The notes beneath the pieces are model-generated. The model was not told the origin of the DNA. It saw only the letters and a program-made list of their open reading frames with translations, and ran no database searches. Shown piece after piece: positions 1-8,661 of a stretch of DNA of 64,000 bases. Position 1 is the first letter of the stretch. Every line of letters begins with the position of its first letter. This DNA is from GCA-002726655 sp046582185. Lineage in GTDB: Bacteria; Pseudomonadota; Gammaproteobacteria; Pseudomonadales; Azotimanducaceae. The DNA is taken from positions 62,001-126,000 of the forward strand of contig JAYGEX010000019.1 in NCBI GenBank assembly GCA_046582185.1, given 5' to 3'. A program made the position numbers and the translations under genes.

Positions 1-270
1 CTGGAAGGAGAAGGTGATCAGTCACCTACTGCTGTCGGTGGCTACCTATCGAGAGAAGAATTTTGTCAGATCTATGAAACTAATACCGGCCGGGACCTTA
101 GTGGGATTAACTACTATCGGGCATTTTCACATTGGCGTCTTGCAGCAATTGGTCAGGGTGTTTACAAGCGTTACCTGGTTGGCGCCATGGGTGAGGATAG
201 AGATGTTGATCTCGATAAGCAGAAAGAAGGCGTTGCAAAAAGGGCCAGGGCCGCCCTGGAGCTTCTATAA
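1..270 (+). CDS. Phosphotransferase (APH/ACAD10-like) family protein, C-terminal fragment
   Basis: The window opens inside this gene; frame 1 is open from the first base to TAA at 268-270 (89 codons seen). The visible tail has a tyrosine/arginine-rich helix (YYRAFSHWRLAAIGQGVYKR) and a final Lys/Arg/Ala-rich helix. This matches the C-terminal end of the aminoglycoside-phosphotransferase-like family that often sits beside acyl-CoA dehydrogenases. The kinase catalytic part lies outside the window, so substrate and activity cannot be judged. It is convergent with the SirB1-like gene, about 50 bases away. Confidence 0.7.
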   Translation: MEGEGDQSPTAVGGYLSREEFCQIYETNTGRDLSGINYYRAFSHWRLAAIGQGVYKRYLVGAMGEDRDVDLDKQKEGVAKRARAALELL

Positions 271-322
271 ATCTGAAATTCGGACCGGTCACTCGATTTA
301 GCGTACTTCTGGACGGCAACAA

Positions 323-1150
323 CTAGTGAATTGTGGTCGCCTTGGTTTCAAGCGCCAGTAATCGTTTGCTGGCGAGGTTGCGGAGTTGTTCATCTTTAGT
401 ATCCTGTAATACGCATAGATACGTGTGTTGTGCCAGGCCAACATTACCTTGCATTTCATGAACGGCACCCAACTGGACATTGAATTCCGCACGGTCAGGC
501 AAGAGCAATAACTGCCGGTCGATGCATGACTTGCTCTGATCCCAGTGTTTTTTCCGCCAGAAGATCTGCTTCAGATTGTCCAGCATTCGAATAAGAATTG
601 ATTTGTTGCTGGCAACGTCAAAGTAGTCATTCTGTAGCACGGCTTTTGGGCCGGCTATCTGCTTCAGCAGATTGGAACAATCTGGCTTGCTCAGCATTCG
701 TCCAGAAAAGGGGTCGACGATAACGTGTGTATCTGCGCCATAGCGGATCAGGAAATGCCCAGGAAAGTTAATGCCCTTCACCGAAAGCCCGAGGCGAGCG
801 CCAAGCGCTATATGGATTAGCGCGAGGGAGATTGGAATCCCGTGGCGAAAATCAATCACCCGATTGAGATAGCTATTACCCGGCTCGTAGTAGTCTTTGA
901 CGTTACCACTGAATCCTTCTTCCACATGGATAAAATCTATCAATGCATTGACCGAAATACCGTGACCCCTAGTGGCTTGAAACTTGTTCTCAAATTTTGC
1001 AGCCAGATTATCCAGGAGCTTAAGATAATGCTTGATACTTAAATTATCTTCAGTTTCAGCTGCGATTAATAAAGCAGCCTCATCCAGGTCTATCTGCTCA
1101 TCCGGGAGAGCGGCAAGTTCGGCGAATCGCTTTCTGACATCGTTGTCCAT
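323..1150 (-). CDS. SirB1 family protein (transglutaminase-like plus TPR)
   Basis: A 275-residue protein of the SirB1/UPF0162 family. Residues about 40-150 carry the transglutaminase-like core, with the family signature around 'YLNRVIDFRHGIPISLAL' followed by 'GINFPGHFLIRYG'. The last third (about 185-265) is helical and TPR-like. In many gammaproteobacteria the family sits next to prmC/hemK; here that context is absent. No activity is established for the family. The length is normal and both ends look complete. The start (ATG at 1150) is followed by a typical acidic N-terminus. Confidence 0.85.
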   Translation of the reverse strand: MDNDVRKRFAELAALPDEQIDLDEAALLIAAETEDNLSIKHYLKLLDNLAAKFENKFQATRGHGISVNALIDFIHVEEGFSGNVKDYYEPGNSYLNRVIDFRHGIPISLALIHIALGARLGLSVKGINFPGHFLIRYGADTHVIVDPFSGRMLSKPDCSNLLKQIAGPKAVLQNDYFDVASNKSILIRMLDNLKQIFWRKKHWDQSKSCIDRQLLLLPDRAEFNVQLGAVHEMQGNVGLAQHTYLCVLQDTKDEQLRNLASKRLLALETKATTIH

Positions 1151-1267
1151 GTCGTAATCTTTGCAAGGATGATGAGGATATGCAATCCTGAAATAGCGCG
1201 TTATTGTCGCGTTCCTCTGTAGTGTATGAGGGTAATGGCCCCCGCGACTGAAATACTGGATTTAAAC

Positions 1268-3280
1268 ATGATCAAGAAAACCATTTGTCCTCTGGATTGC
1301 CCGGATGCCTGCGGCATGCTTGCGACAGTTGAAGACGGAAAAATAACCCATCTGGCGGGAGACCCTGAACATCCTTTCACCAGAGGTTTCCTTTGTAAAA
1401 AGGTGAGGTCGTACCACCACCGTGCGCAATCAGATGATCGGGTTTTGTATCCGCAAAAGCGTATAGGTGAGAAAGGCGAAGGCAAGTTCGAGCGTATTTC
1501 CTGGGATGAAGCATGGCAGATTCTTGTTGATCGCCTGGGCGAAATCAGGTCGGAGCATGGCGGTGAGGCCTTGTTGCCATACTCTTATGCAGGAAATATG
1601 GGCAAGGTAAATTTCCACGCTGGAGATCCCTTCTTCCATCAATATGGTGCGTCCCAACTTAATCGGACTATTTGTTCGACCGCGTCAAAGGCGGGCTGGT
1701 TTATGCACTATGGTCCAAACCCCAGTAGCCCGCCGGAAAAAGCTGCCGATGCAGACCTTGTCATCGCCTGGGGCGTAAATATCAAAGTAACCAATATTCA
1801 TTTCATGCCCTTTGTGGTGGAAGCCAGGCGAGCAGGTGCGTGCTTTATCGTTATTGACCCATATCGGAATGTGACTGCCCAGGCGGCAGATAAGTATTTT
1901 GCCATTAAACCGGGCGGTGATACTGCACTTGCGCTTGGCGTGCTCAAAATTCTCATTGAGCGAGATGAAATCGATCAAGCCTTTATTGATCAATACTCCG
2001 AAGGTTTTGATGAGCTTAGGGCGTATCTCGATTGCCATGAGCTCGAAGAACTTATCGTGAAGTCTGGCTTGCCGCTTGCTGAAGTGAATGAACTCGCGAC
2101 GCTTCTGGCTGATCATCCAAAGACGTTTATACGGATTGGCGTTGGCCTCTCCAGGAATACACAAGGAGCGATGTCGCTTCGCGCAATTGCGTGCCTTTCG
2201 GCAGCTCTTGGTTTATTTGATGGTGGTAAGGGCAGGGGAGCGCTGCACTCAAGCAATTCATTTCCTCTTGATGGGCGAATTATGTCTTTTTCATCCATGA
2301 AGAATAGAAAGACAAGAACGATCAATATGGTTAGGTTGGGCGAAGCCCTAAATGATCTCTCCCCTCCAGTGAAGTCGTTATTTGTCTATTCAAGTAATCC
2401 ATTAAGTGTTGCTCCCGATTCGAGCCAGGTGAGAAGAGGCTTGTCGAGGGAGGACCTGTTTACAATTGTGCATGAACAGTTCCATACACCAACGACTCAA
2501 TACGCCGATTTACTGTTGCCGGCGACAACCTCATTTGAGAACGAAGACATCTATATGGGTTATGGGCATTTCAGTATGGGCCGAATTGAACCTGTTATTG
2601 CTCCTAGAGGAGAAGCCATTAGTAATTTTGATTTATTCCAGACCCTGGCTAGAAAAATGGGATTCGATAACCCAGTGTTTGAGCAGACGGCCGCTGAGAG
2701 GATTGATACCTACACGCCTGCTATTTCAGGTCTGCCTAAGAAATATCTGAATGATGGTATCCCTGCAGGTGAAATCATTACCTCTGATCTTAAAGCTGCG
2801 GGCGGCGACTTCAGCCAGTTTGGAGGTAACAAATTCAAGTTTTCAGTTCCCCCTGCAAATGCGAATATGGCAAGCATTCCGAGCCTTTTGCCAAATACTG
2901 AATTTGATAACGTTGAACTTGCGTCAAGCCATCCCTTTTTCCTGATTACTCCACCCAATAGTGAGTTACTCAATTCTACCTTCGGTGAAAATTTCACGGA
3001 TAAAGTGGGAGAGGTTTTGATTCACCCTGACGATGCCGAATCAAATGGTATTTGCGATGGTGATCAGGTGAAAATCTATAACGGCAGGGGAAGCAATGTT
3101 CGCATTGCTAGAGTTAGCGATAAAACACAGCCAGCATTGTTAGTCGCAGAAGGCATATATTGGCAAAATAACGCCTCGAATCAGAGTGGCGTCAACGACC
3201 TGACATCCCAGGCGATTACAGATATCGGCGAGGGCGGTACTTTTCACGAGAGCAGGGTCGGCATTACGAAAGTGATGTGA
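1268..3280 (+). CDS. Molybdopterin-dependent oxidoreductase (BisC/anaerobic dehydrogenase-like)
   Basis: A member of the DMSO-reductase/formate-dehydrogenase superfamily of about 670 residues. The N-terminus has a [4Fe-4S] cysteine set C7-x3-C11-x3-C15-x27-C43 in the 'CPLDCPDACG' form typical of one subgroup of uncharacterised oxidoreductases. The Mo-bis-MGD domains follow, and the C-terminal molybdopterin dinucleotide-binding domain lies at about 560-665. No twin-arginine signal is visible, so it is probably cytoplasmic. The start is uncertain: ATGs at 1226 and 1235 are in frame, but homologues usually begin near MIKK (1268), and none has a strong ribosome site. No electron-transfer partner is adjacent, so the substrate cannot be inferred. 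The gene is intact over 2 kb. Confidence 0.85.
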   Translation: MIKKTICPLDCPDACGMLATVEDGKITHLAGDPEHPFTRGFLCKKVRSYHHRAQSDDRVLYPQKRIGEKGEGKFERISWDEAWQILVDRLGEIRSEHGGEALLPYSYAGNMGKVNFHAGDPFFHQYGASQLNRTICSTASKAGWFMHYGPNPSSPPEKAADADLVIAWGVNIKVTNIHFMPFVVEARRAGACFIVIDPYRNVTAQAADKYFAIKPGGDTALALGVLKILIERDEIDQAFIDQYSEGFDELRAYLDCHELEELIVKSGLPLAEVNELATLLADHPKTFIRIGVGLSRNTQGAMSLRAIACLSAALGLFDGGKGRGALHSSNSFPLDGRIMSFSSMKNRKTRTINMVRLGEALNDLSPPVKSLFVYSSNPLSVAPDSSQVRRGLSREDLFTIVHEQFHTPTTQYADLLLPATTSFENEDIYMGYGHFSMGRIEPVIAPRGEAISNFDLFQTLARKMGFDNPVFEQTAAERIDTYTPAISGLPKKYLNDGIPAGEIITSDLKAAGGDFSQFGGNKFKFSVPPANANMASIPSLLPNTEFDNVELASSHPFFLITPPNSELLNSTFGENFTDKVGEVLIHPDDAESNGICDGDQVKIYNGRGSNVRIARVSDKTQPALLVAEGIYWQNNASNQSGVNDLTSQAITDIGEGGTFHESRVGITKVM

Positions 3281-3421
3281 GGCTTGTTCATCTGGTTGAG
3301 AATGCTCGCAATATCTAAGCTGCAGCAGTATGCTTTCACCGTTGTACTTGTTGTGTTTTAGGGCGCCCGGAAATAATACGCTCAAACTAAACTGTCAATC
3401 TTGGTCGAGAGGGAGGCAACA

Positions 3422-3652
3422 ATGGAGGCAGAATTTCATTCCATAAGTTCTTTGTTTCTACAATTGGGACTAAACGATTCGAGGGAAGCTATCGATGCGT
3501 TTATTAGCACACATAGACCCTTGCCAGCGGATATAGCGTTGGATAAAGCCGATTTTTGGAGTACGTCGCAATCCTCATTCTTAAAGCAGGTGAAAGAGGA
3601 AGACGCTGACTGGGTTGGCATTGTTGATCAGCTGGACGTCATGCTGCGTTAA
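3422..3652 (+). CDS. DUF2789 domain-containing protein
   Basis: A 76-residue acidic cytoplasmic protein that matches the DUF2789 family over its whole length. It has the recurring 'SLFLQLGL' start, the 'HRPLPADIAL' turn, 'FWSTSQSSFL' and an 'EEDADW..VVDQLD'-type end. The function of the family is unknown. The start at 3422 is chosen because GGAGG lies at the right distance upstream; an in-frame start at 3401 lacks one. It stands alone between the molybdoenzyme and a convergent hydrolase. Confidence 0.85.
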   Translation: MEAEFHSISSLFLQLGLNDSREAIDAFISTHRPLPADIALDKADFWSTSQSSFLKQVKEEDADWVGIVDQLDVMLR

Positions 3653-3716
3653 ACCTGAAGTCGCAGCTGTACTATCTTAAAAGCATCTTCGGACTGTGAA
3701 ATCTTTGTACGCACAA

Positions 3717-4388
3717 TTACATAAAGTTGTGCAGGAGCTCATAGTACGAGTCTCTGTATGACAGGTCGTTATGCCCTGCGCCTCTAATCACATTTACACT
3801 AACTTGCGCCGCAGGAAATTCATCGATTAGCCGATCAGAATATTTCGATGGGATGATTGAATCGAGCTCGGCGATGATTATAAGGGTCGATGAATCGATG
3901 CTTTTTATTCGGCTGACCGAATCAAATTTGTCTAGCAGCAAGTAATCGATGGGAAACATTGGGTATTGGTCTTGAGCAATATTCCGAATTGAATCATATG
4001 GTGTGATAAGCACCATTTTGTCAATCTTCCTAGTTGATGCCAGCAAAGTAGCGACCCCAGATCCTAAGCTACGACCAATTACTGATATCCCTGTATGCTG
4101 CGGTGATACTTTGTCGTATAGAAGTTGCGCGTCGGCGTAGATTGTTTTTTCCGTTGGGTTACCTGTGCTCCCCCCATAACCTCGATAATTGACCAGGTAG
4201 ACAGTTTGCATGGCGAAAATTTCAGTGTAACGAGGTGCATTGGCTACTACGGATTCTCCATTACCACCAAAATACAGTATTGCTTTCGACTCCCCTCTGT
4301 TTAGAACAACGATCTCTAAGGATTGATCATCCGTTGAAATAGTCATTGTTTCATAACGGTGGGCGATTTCAGGTGATGGAAAATACAA
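3717..4388 (-). CDS. Alpha/beta hydrolase (S33-like), probably membrane anchored; start unclear
   Basis: The fold is clear: 'YFGGNGES' oxyanion strand, 'VNYRGYGGSTG', nucleophile elbow 'GRSLGSG', Asp in 'IIAELDSIIP' and His in 'GAGHNDLS'. The only usual initiation codon is TTG at 4388, which would begin inside the family-typical motif RSFLYFPSPE. The frame stays open upstream to TAA at 4506-4508 and encodes a convincing membrane anchor (about TLIPIVVSLISIYFLVAIAL), but contains no ATG, GTG or TTG. The real protein therefore either uses a rare start (ATA/ATT) or its start has been lost. It is likely translated together with the small membrane protein gene upstream, whose stop overlaps this region. 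Confidence 0.75.
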   Translation of the reverse strand: MYFPSPEIAHRYETMTISTDDQSLEIVVLNRGESKAILYFGGNGESVVANAPRYTEIFAMQTVYLVNYRGYGGSTGNPTEKTIYADAQLLYDKVSPQHTGISVIGRSLGSGVATLLASTRKIDKMVLITPYDSIRNIAQDQYPMFPIDYLLLDKFDSVSRIKSIDSSTLIIIAELDSIIPSKYSDRLIDEFPAAQVSVNVIRGAGHNDLSYRDSYYELLHNFM

Positions 4389-4476
4389 AAAACTTCTTTG
4401 AAAAATAAATAGAGCAATTGCGACAAGAAAGTATATTGAAATTAGGCTAACGACAATTGGTATTAGTGTTTTTATC

Positions 4477-4770
4477 CTATGTCCTGCTATTTTGACGATA
4501 TTTGATTAGCTTTCTAACCGTAAAAACCACGAAGAAGTAGGTGAAATGTTGACCGGCCACCATGATGGTCAGCTTCGGCCAAAAATCTATCTCCTCACTA
4601 AAGAAACCGGCAGAGAGGATTCCGGGGAAAACCAGAATTCTATAGCCTGGAAGTGAACCATGGGCGATCCAGAAATTTATGCCGAATGCGATGAAAGCAA
4701 TCGCCGCACCTGCCAGGCGCCATAAAGATGAGTATCTTAAGTCAGACAAACTTTCTCCATGTGCTGACAA
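4477..4770 (-). CDS. Small inner-membrane protein, unknown
   Basis: A 97-residue protein with one clear membrane segment near residues 18-40 (LAGAAIAFIAFGINFWIAHG), a hydrophobic stretch near 43-55, a second membrane segment around 70-88 (FTYFFVVFTV) and a basic tail. I do not recognise a family. It is oriented with the hydrolase at 3717-4388, whose open frame overlaps its 3' end, suggesting an operon. The start is ATG at 4770. Confidence 0.55.
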   Translation of the reverse strand: MSAHGESLSDLRYSSLWRLAGAAIAFIAFGINFWIAHGSLPGYRILVFPGILSAGFFSEEIDFWPKLTIMVAGQHFTYFFVVFTVRKLIKYRQNSRT

Positions 4771-4814
4771 GGAGTGTATTAACCAGTCAGTTTTAGCTCG
4801 TTTACTGCATTGTC

Positions 4815-5138
4815 CTAATGTACGTTTCTAATGTATTTTCCATTGTCGAATTTGGAAAAAAACTGCACGATCATTGGATGGCTTATCGGCTCTAAATTTT
4901 TGTCAGGCGTAAGGTTTTGTTCACTCACGTAAGTTGTATGCGTACTTCCGTGAACCAGGACGTGGTACCAGGGTTTGTTTTTAGGCGGACGGGATTTCGC
5001 GACTTGTTCATACCACTCATCTGTCGATTGGAATTTTCCATCAACATCTACAATAACGCCGCGATAATCGAATAGTCGATGGTGAATCAAATCCCCCACT
5101 GAAAATTTCGTTCTGGTAATGTTAGTAACTGTTCCCAT
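4815..5138 (-). CDS. hspQ: Heat shock protein HspQ (YccV-like)
   Basis: A 107-residue protein matching HspQ over its length: 'FSVGDLIHHRLFDYRGVIVDVD', then 'KPWYHVLVHG', 'TTYVSEQNL' and the conserved C-terminal 'HPMIVQFFSKFDNGKYI'. In enterobacteria HspQ binds hemimethylated DNA and acts as a specificity enhancer for Lon protease; the same role is inferred here. The gene appears complete. It marks the end of the intact genes before a run of damaged ones (5247-7293). Confidence 0.93.
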   Translation of the reverse strand: MGTVTNITRTKFSVGDLIHHRLFDYRGVIVDVDGKFQSTDEWYEQVAKSRPPKNKPWYHVLVHGSTHTTYVSEQNLTPDKNLEPISHPMIVQFFSKFDNGKYIRNVH

Positions 5139-5246
5139 AATTTATTCTACAATAAAGCGCTAAAGCATGGACCTCAATTCTTTGAGGATCTTGACCGTAG
5201 CAAACTCCATTTCACGCAAGCTTGCGGCATAAACTTTCAATTGGTG

Positions 5247-5660
5247 CTAGGCCCATTTAACCGAAGCAGGTATGTCGGCGCCGAGACCATAAAGGTGACG
5301 TATTATCTGACCTTCATGAATTACCTCGTGATCTGGCAACTCTAGTAACAGCTGTTCCCGGGTTTGTGTCCAATCGTCTATCTGCGTAATTGAATCTTTG
5401 ACACTTTCGGCTGATGCTTGAAGTTTCTCGATAAGATCTGACTGTGAAAATCCAGTCATGGAGTAATTAAAGCCATTCCACTCTCCATCTTTAAGCGCTT
5501 TAGCATAGCTTCCTCTGGCGCCAACAATACACTACAGATGTTCTCCGAGGGTCTTTTGTTTGGGGACATCCAGTTTCTGTGAGAGATCTACATTCGCGCC
5601 AATTAGATCATCATAGGAATCGAATCTCTTGATTAGATTTTCAACAACTGTTTCTCTCAT
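5247..5660 (-). pseudogene. DinB-like (DUF664-type) protein gene with in-frame amber
   Basis: One reading frame runs from ATG 5660 to TAG 5247 (137 codons plus stop) and is interrupted only by TAG at 5532-5534 (codon 43). Sequence before the stop (MRETVVENLIKRFDSYDDLI) and after it ('CIVGARGSYAKALKDGEW...GF', ending 'VIHEGQIIRHLYGLGADIP') reads as one DinB-superfamily four-helix protein. The stop replaces what is usually Trp in 'LWCIVGARGSYA', consistent with TGG to TAG. The 70-codon 3' part (ATG at 5459) could still be made separately. It is either a recent pseudogene, a sequence error or a readthrough gene. Confidence 0.7.
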
Positions 5661-5866
5661 AGAATAATGCTCCTGAATTTGGATAACACTATCCGATCTG
5701 AGTGTAATTAACTACTCTCAAGCTTGTCTCGTACGCTCAATAGCTTCTTGTTTGCAGCGCATCGATAAGCGTAATCAGCCAGATCAATAAGTGTCATGTC
5801 TGCCTGACGTCAGCTTAAATTGGTGCGCGATAGCGAGGTTGAATTGAGACATTGGTTAGGAATCGC

Positions 5867-6010
5867 TTAGCCACCTTTTTGCACCGCCAGATTAATATTA
5901 GAAAGCATCCATGAATGAATCTCGGGGAAATCTTCTGCAGAACTTCTTGGTGAGACATCCATGTCTTTGGCTGGAAACTTTACATAATCTATTTTTTCAT
6001 GCTCGTACAT
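5867..6010 (-). pseudogene. Short ORF, VOC/glyoxalase-like N-terminal remnant
   Basis: A 47-codon frame with a good ribosome site (GGGAG about 8 bases before ATG 6010). The first 17 residues (MYEHEKIDYVKFPAKDM) resemble the start of a VOC/glyoxalase-fold protein, where this beta strand is followed by about 110 more residues. Here the frame runs into an unrelated-looking 30-residue tail and stops. I read it as a VOC gene with an internal or 3' deletion; a genuine small protein cannot be excluded. The stretch 5661-5866 beside it holds nothing I recognise. Confidence 0.4.
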
Positions 6011-6042
6011 TTGGAGCTCCCATGGTTGCACAACGATTGACT

Positions 6043-6796
6043 TCACTGGCGAGCAACGAAGCGTAATGTACAGCAGAGGTCAAAGGCTGGAGTGAGGTTG
6101 AATTTTTTTGCATCTATCCTCTCTGCAATAAACTGACACGAGTGATGCAGGGATTCAAGGCTGACACCCTGATGTGTTCCAGGTGTTGAGTCCAACACCT
6201 TCTCCGTTGAGCCAAGTGATTCGTATAAATGTTGATAGTTCTTCTCAGAATGTATCTCATCATTCTGCTCCTGGATAAAATAAACAGGCGTTCGAACGAG
6301 CGGGGCGCAATGATTCATGATGATAGATTTTGGCGGCGGTTCGCTTCCGAATAGTCCCAGGACAGCGGTTTTAATATTCGGTTGCTGCGATAGAAATAAG
6401 ATTCCGTATTGCGTGCCTAACGAGAGAGCCAAAATAGACAATGAGGAGGTCAAATTTTGTGGCGAATGTATAGACTTGATTCTATTCAAGAAGGAATTCA
6501 TGCCGTCCTTGACCAGACCAATAGGTCTGTCAGATTGACGTATATTCGTTCCATTGGTACACACCTTTGGCTCGTTTGCCATGAAACGGTAACTCAGGTA
6601 CCAGAACCGCAAGATTAAAGTCGTCTGCCAACATCTTTGCTGGTCCAACCACTGTCTGATGGAATCGGTCTACGCTCAGACCGTGTCCCAACAGCACGAT
6701 ACCGTTAGGCATCTTCGGTTTGTAAAATGTGCACGGGATAGACCCGCCGTCTGAATCAACAGAGAGTTGAAGCTCTTCGGCAGGGCTATGATTCAT
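6043..6796 (-). pseudogene. Alpha/beta hydrolase gene with a frameshift
   Basis: Two overlapping frames make one hydrolase. The 5' frame (ATG 6796 to stop 6530) carries the 'GIVLLGHGLSVDRFHQ' oxyanion strand and 'LAVLVPELPFHGKRA'. The 3' frame (to 6043) carries the nucleophile region 'LALSLGTQYG', an Asp in 'YFIQEQNDEIHS' and His in 'GTHQGVS'. The switch must occur in the overlap near 6535-6590, around 'YQWNEY'/'QSDRPIGLV'. Every catalytic element is still present, so the lesion is recent or is a single-base sequence error. There is no programmed slippery site that I can identify. Confidence 0.7.
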
Positions 6797-6832
6797 TAAA
6801 CTCTAATAGGAGGCGGGAAATGGTTAGCGCAT

Positions 6833-7293
6833 TCATGTGTTTGCCACGTGCTGTATATTTTCTTTATACAACACGATTTCACCATCCTCAGTTCTTTCCT
6901 CAACGAAGCCACTTTTCTTGTATAGTGACAAGGCAATATTGTTGTCTGGCAGTGTTGAGATACGTACAAGATCAACTTTTGGACTGAATTGACTGATCCA
7001 ATTTAGTGCTACGTTCAATAGCTGCCGACCCAGTCCTCTACCTTGAAATCTAGCGTCAATCATTAAGCGTGCAATGTTCACGATTCGGTTGCCATTGTTG
7101 GTAAAGGGAAAGACAAGAATATAGCCTACCGATTCATCGGCCTCAAACGCCACCCTAAATATCGAATCCTTCCAGACGAACGCATCGGCAAGGGATTTTC
7201 GATACTGGCAACCATTCGTTCTTGCCCAGTCTGTACGGATAACCTGCGTTCATCGAGATGATTCTCTGGTGTGATGGGTAGGAGTTTAATCAT
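6833..7293 (-). pseudogene. GNAT acetyltransferase gene with a frameshift
   Basis: The 3' frame (ending at 6833) holds the acetyl-CoA binding core: 'VFPFTNNGNRIVNIARLMI', 'FQGRGLGRQLL' (the R/Q-x-x-G-x-G/A loop) and 'LYKKSGFVEE'. It lacks a family N-terminus. That N-terminus is encoded in another frame from ATG 7293 (MIKLLPITPENHLDERRLSV...ERMVASIEN), and continues sensibly as 'KSLADAFVWKD' only after a one-base shift near 7191-7199, where rc sequence AAAATCCC lies. Together they give a normal spermidine-acetyltransferase-like GNAT of about 150 residues. Without the shift, only a truncated product from GTG 7153 would be made. Confidence 0.7.
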
Positions 7294-7403
7294 TCATCAA
7301 TTTCTCTGTCCCATAGACAAAAGAAGTGGGCTCTATTCTTCAGACAACTCAATTTGGCTCTGTTGCTCACCGAAGGAGCTGAACAAGGGTGGTCGTGAAC
7401 TTA

Positions 7404-8390
7404 CTAACCCTGGGATCGCTGTAGCCTCTTTTGTTCTGCTTTGGTTATTTTGTTCTTTTGTTGAGCGGAAACAGCATCGGCGCCAATATGAGTTTCACCG
7501 CGCTTCCTTGCAAGCTGGACTTGTTTCTCGCGCTCACGGAATCTCTTTTTCTGTTCTTCAGTTTGTTTGCCGATGCAGTAAGGGCAAGAGACACCCTGGA
7601 TCCAGGCATTGCTTAACTTGTCTTGCTCGGTCACCGGCATTCGGCAGGCGTGACATTGATCGTATTTACCTTTCTCCAAATTGTGATCGACAGTAACCCT
7701 GTCATCAAAAACAAAACATTCCCCTTGCCAAAGGGATTCCTCTTCCGGAACGTCTTCCAGATATTTGAGTATGCCGCCTTCCAGATGATAAACCTCCTCG
7801 AATCCAAGCGCCTTCAAATATGCGGTGGATTTTTCGCAGCGAATTCCACCGGTGCAGAACATAGCAACTTTCTTGTGGGTGCTCGGGTCTAGATGAGCTT
7901 TGGCGTATTCTGGAAATTCGCGGAACGATGTGGTGTGAGGATTGATGGCATTTGTAAACGTGCCGATCTGGATTTCATATTCATTTCGAGTGTCAATCAA
8001 GGTGACATCGGGGTCGGAAATAAGCGCATTCCAGTCTTCAGGTTTGGTATAGGAACCAACAATATTGTTGGGATCGATGTCTTCGACACCCATGGTGACG
8101 ATTTCCTTTTTTAGTTTTACCTTGCTGCGGTTGAAAGGCATCTCGTCTGTATAGGATTCCTTGCAGCGGAGTTCGGAAAATCGCTTATCATTCTTTAACC
8201 AATCCAGCACGCTGTCTATTCCTGCTTGTGCACCCGCAATGGTGCCGTTTATCCCTTCGTGCGCCAGTAGTAAGGTCCCACGAACGGATTGCTCTTCCAT
8301 CAACTTGACGAGAGGTTCCCTTAATTCTTCAAAATTGTCGAGGCGCACGAAGTGGTAGAGCGCACAGACGACGATACTATTTTCTTCCAT
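7404..8390 (-). CDS. trhO: tRNA uridine(34) hydroxylase TrhO (rhodanese family)
   Basis: A 328-residue protein of the YceA/TrhO family, which makes 5-hydroxyuridine at position 34 of tRNAs using O2. The N-terminal acylphosphatase-like domain spans about 1-100, and the rhodanese domain about 110-235 with catalytic-site Cys179 and Cys185 in 'CTGGIRCEKS'. The C-terminal zinc-type part has CHAC (about 245) and CPYC (about 268), followed by a basic helix. Length and motifs are normal. It lies downstream of, and opposite to, the MaoC gene. Confidence 0.93.
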   Translation of the reverse strand: MEENSIVVCALYHFVRLDNFEELREPLVKLMEEQSVRGTLLLAHEGINGTIAGAQAGIDSVLDWLKNDKRFSELRCKESYTDEMPFNRSKVKLKKEIVTMGVEDIDPNNIVGSYTKPEDWNALISDPDVTLIDTRNEYEIQIGTFTNAINPHTTSFREFPEYAKAHLDPSTHKKVAMFCTGGIRCEKSTAYLKALGFEEVYHLEGGILKYLEDVPEEESLWQGECFVFDDRVTVDHNLEKGKYDQCHACRMPVTEQDKLSNAWIQGVSCPYCIGKQTEEQKKRFREREKQVQLARKRGETHIGADAVSAQQKNKITKAEQKRLQRSQG

Positions 8391-8661
8391 CTAATTGATT
8401 CCATGGAGTACGGTAAATGCAGGCACAGGGAGAAAGTTTATGTGGCGAGATGGCGCTATTATCCCTTGATTTCCCGCGTATTTGTATAACAACTTTCTAT
8501 ATAACAAGAATGAGCACCATAGATGTTTGGGAATGTGCAGCAATTCCTATGTTGCTGGGCTAACTTGGAGATGGTGCCAGCGGTGTTATACTCGGCGACT
8601 AAACTTGTGGCGGGTCAAAGGTCTGCCAAATCACAAAATTATCAACTTGCAGGAGACGAGA

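Noticed and set aside
14..322. Independent ORFs at the left edge on either strand
   Set aside because: Frame 1 encodes a recognisable phosphotransferase C-terminus through this stretch; the other frames are overlaps.
6530..6796. Programmed frameshift in the hydrolase gene
   Set aside because: No slippery heptamer, downstream structure or ribosome-binding stimulator was recognised, and neighbouring genes have unrelated lesions.
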